Positions 23,058-23,357 of a stretch of DNA of 23,357 nucleotides are shown here, piece after piece. Positions within the stretch are counted from its first letter, which is position 1. The number at the start of each line of letters is the position of its first letter. The notes under the pieces were generated by a model. The model did no database searches. It worked only from the letters and a program-made list of their open reading frames with translations, and was not told where the DNA came from. This DNA is from CAZSHG01 sp964459995 (lineage in GTDB: Bacteria; UBP14; UBA6098). The DNA is taken from NCBI GenBank assembly GCA_964459995.1, contig CAYWOR010000025.1:1-23357 (forward strand), given 5' to 3'. A program made the translations under genes and the position numbers.

Positions 23058-23357
23058 CTATTTCAGATATACGATCCGCTTGGTTGCCGCCTGTCCCGTA
23101 GGGGCGAGGTCTCCTCGCCCGCCGACCCGCGCCCGGACGAGATACACGCCGGAGGGGAGGGATTTATCCGGTTGCCAGACGAATTCGCAATTATTAATAG
23201 ACACGGCGTCTCGCCGTGTGTCGAGCGGGACGCTCGACCTATTATTCGGCGAGATTGCTTCGTTGGGCTCCGCCCTCCTCGCAATGACGTCTATCTTGCG
23301 CCCGTTCACATCGTAAATCTCCACGTCGAACGGGACGGGAGACCCGTCCCCTACGCC
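23058..23357 (-). CDS. C-terminal end of another secreted sorting-domain protein (start lies right of the window)
   Basis: The last 99 codons and stop are present. Visible parts: VGDGSPVP from a GTAGGGG palindrome, then VEIYDVNGRKIDVI, a twin-hairpin insert translated as ARRAEPNEAIS and DTRRDAVSINN, FVWQPDKSLPSGVYLVRARVG, GRGDLAPTG from a second palindrome, and TKRIVYLK. It is the counterpart of the end of the 10663-12732 protein, with differing residues DKSLPSG against DPSLGSG. The body of the protein is unseen, so its role is not known. The HTH gene follows. Confidence 0.88.
   Translation of the reverse strand, partial: GVGDGSPVPFDVEIYDVNGRKIDVIARRAEPNEAISPNNRSSVPLDTRRDAVSINNCEFVWQPDKSLPSGVYLVRARVGGRGDLAPTGQAATKRIVYLK
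23098..23120 (+). repeat. GTAGGGG palindrome in the second CTD tail
   Basis: GTAGG is followed by GGCGAGG-TCT-CCTCGCC, identical to 10703-10725. It is translated as GRGDLAPTG. Confidence 0.85.
23191..23288. repeat. Twin-hairpin repeat in the second CTD
   Basis: This is the same sequence and the same reading frame as 10796-10893, inserted between DVNGRKIDVI and FVWQP. Confidence 0.88.
23332..23354 (-). repeat. GTAGGGG palindrome at the window edge
   Basis: GGGACGGG-AGA-CCCGTCCC is followed by CTAC. Compared with 10937-10959 it has the changes C to A in the loop and C to T in the arm, and it matches 15942-15964 exactly. Confidence 0.82.

Larger units (their letters stand above)
22624..23357 (-). 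repeat. Duplicated CTD-end/HTH module, copy 2
   Basis: This is the second copy of the module at 10229-10962, truncated by the right window edge. Its left boundary (TCTCCCAAGCC) coincides with the end of the 21-bp array, as in copy 1. Confidence 0.93.

Overview
The window looks like part of the genome of an uncultured Gram-negative bacterium, probably a candidate phylum in or near the FCB group. I infer this from three things. Four proteins end in a Por/T9SS-type C-terminal sorting-like domain (PNPFN..., DVNGR, W(Q/R)P, GSGxYxVRA, KRxVYLK). There are an outer-membrane beta-barrel and two lipoproteins. The core genes (DUF512 radical SAM, der, plsY) are arranged much as in many anaerobes. I cannot place the organism more precisely without a search.

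Layout. Positions 1-2872 (minus) hold the first 957 codons of a very long secreted repeat protein of the tail-fibre-like type. It runs off the left edge and contains a 504-bp internal tandem duplication. Positions 3071-7088 (minus) are a housekeeping block: tRNA-Gly(CCC), a DUF512 radical-SAM protein, der, plsY, a MerR-type regulator and a terminator. Positions 7456-10028 (plus) are a lipoprotein / outer-membrane barrel / lipoprotein operon that follows a leader rich in inverted repeats. Positions 10270-15150 (minus) are an apparent cell-surface operon: beta-propeller protein, amidase-golvesin-CTD protein, beta-helix-like CTD protein, and a small XRE-type HTH gene. Positions 15251-17215 (minus) hold a six-repeat secreted CTD protein followed by a composite palindromic element and a 14-unit 21-bp array. 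Positions 17480-22287 (minus) hold an aminotransferase, an AT-richer cytosine-methyltransferase/putative restriction endonuclease pair, and an unrecognised 423-residue protein with a cysteine-rich tail. Positions 22430-23357 hold a second copy of the HTH module and the end of another CTD protein cut by the right edge.

The most striking feature is a network of small repeats. (i) GTAGGGG-headed palindromes occur at eight or nine sites, several in frame inside coding regions, and two supply the stop codons of unrelated genes. (ii) A twin-hairpin repeat shows a compensatory base-pair change between copies. (iii) Different palindromic elements sit at the same loop of the sorting domain, between DVNGR and WxP, in all four CTD proteins. 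(iv) Three degenerate arrays have an exact 21-bp period, and a four-unit 21-bp amplification of one half of the twin hairpin suggests how such arrays could begin. (v) A 734-bp module (CTD end, HTH gene, array edge) is present twice. The HTH proteins are identical, whereas the adjoining arrays keep the same phase and unit count but differ in sequence.
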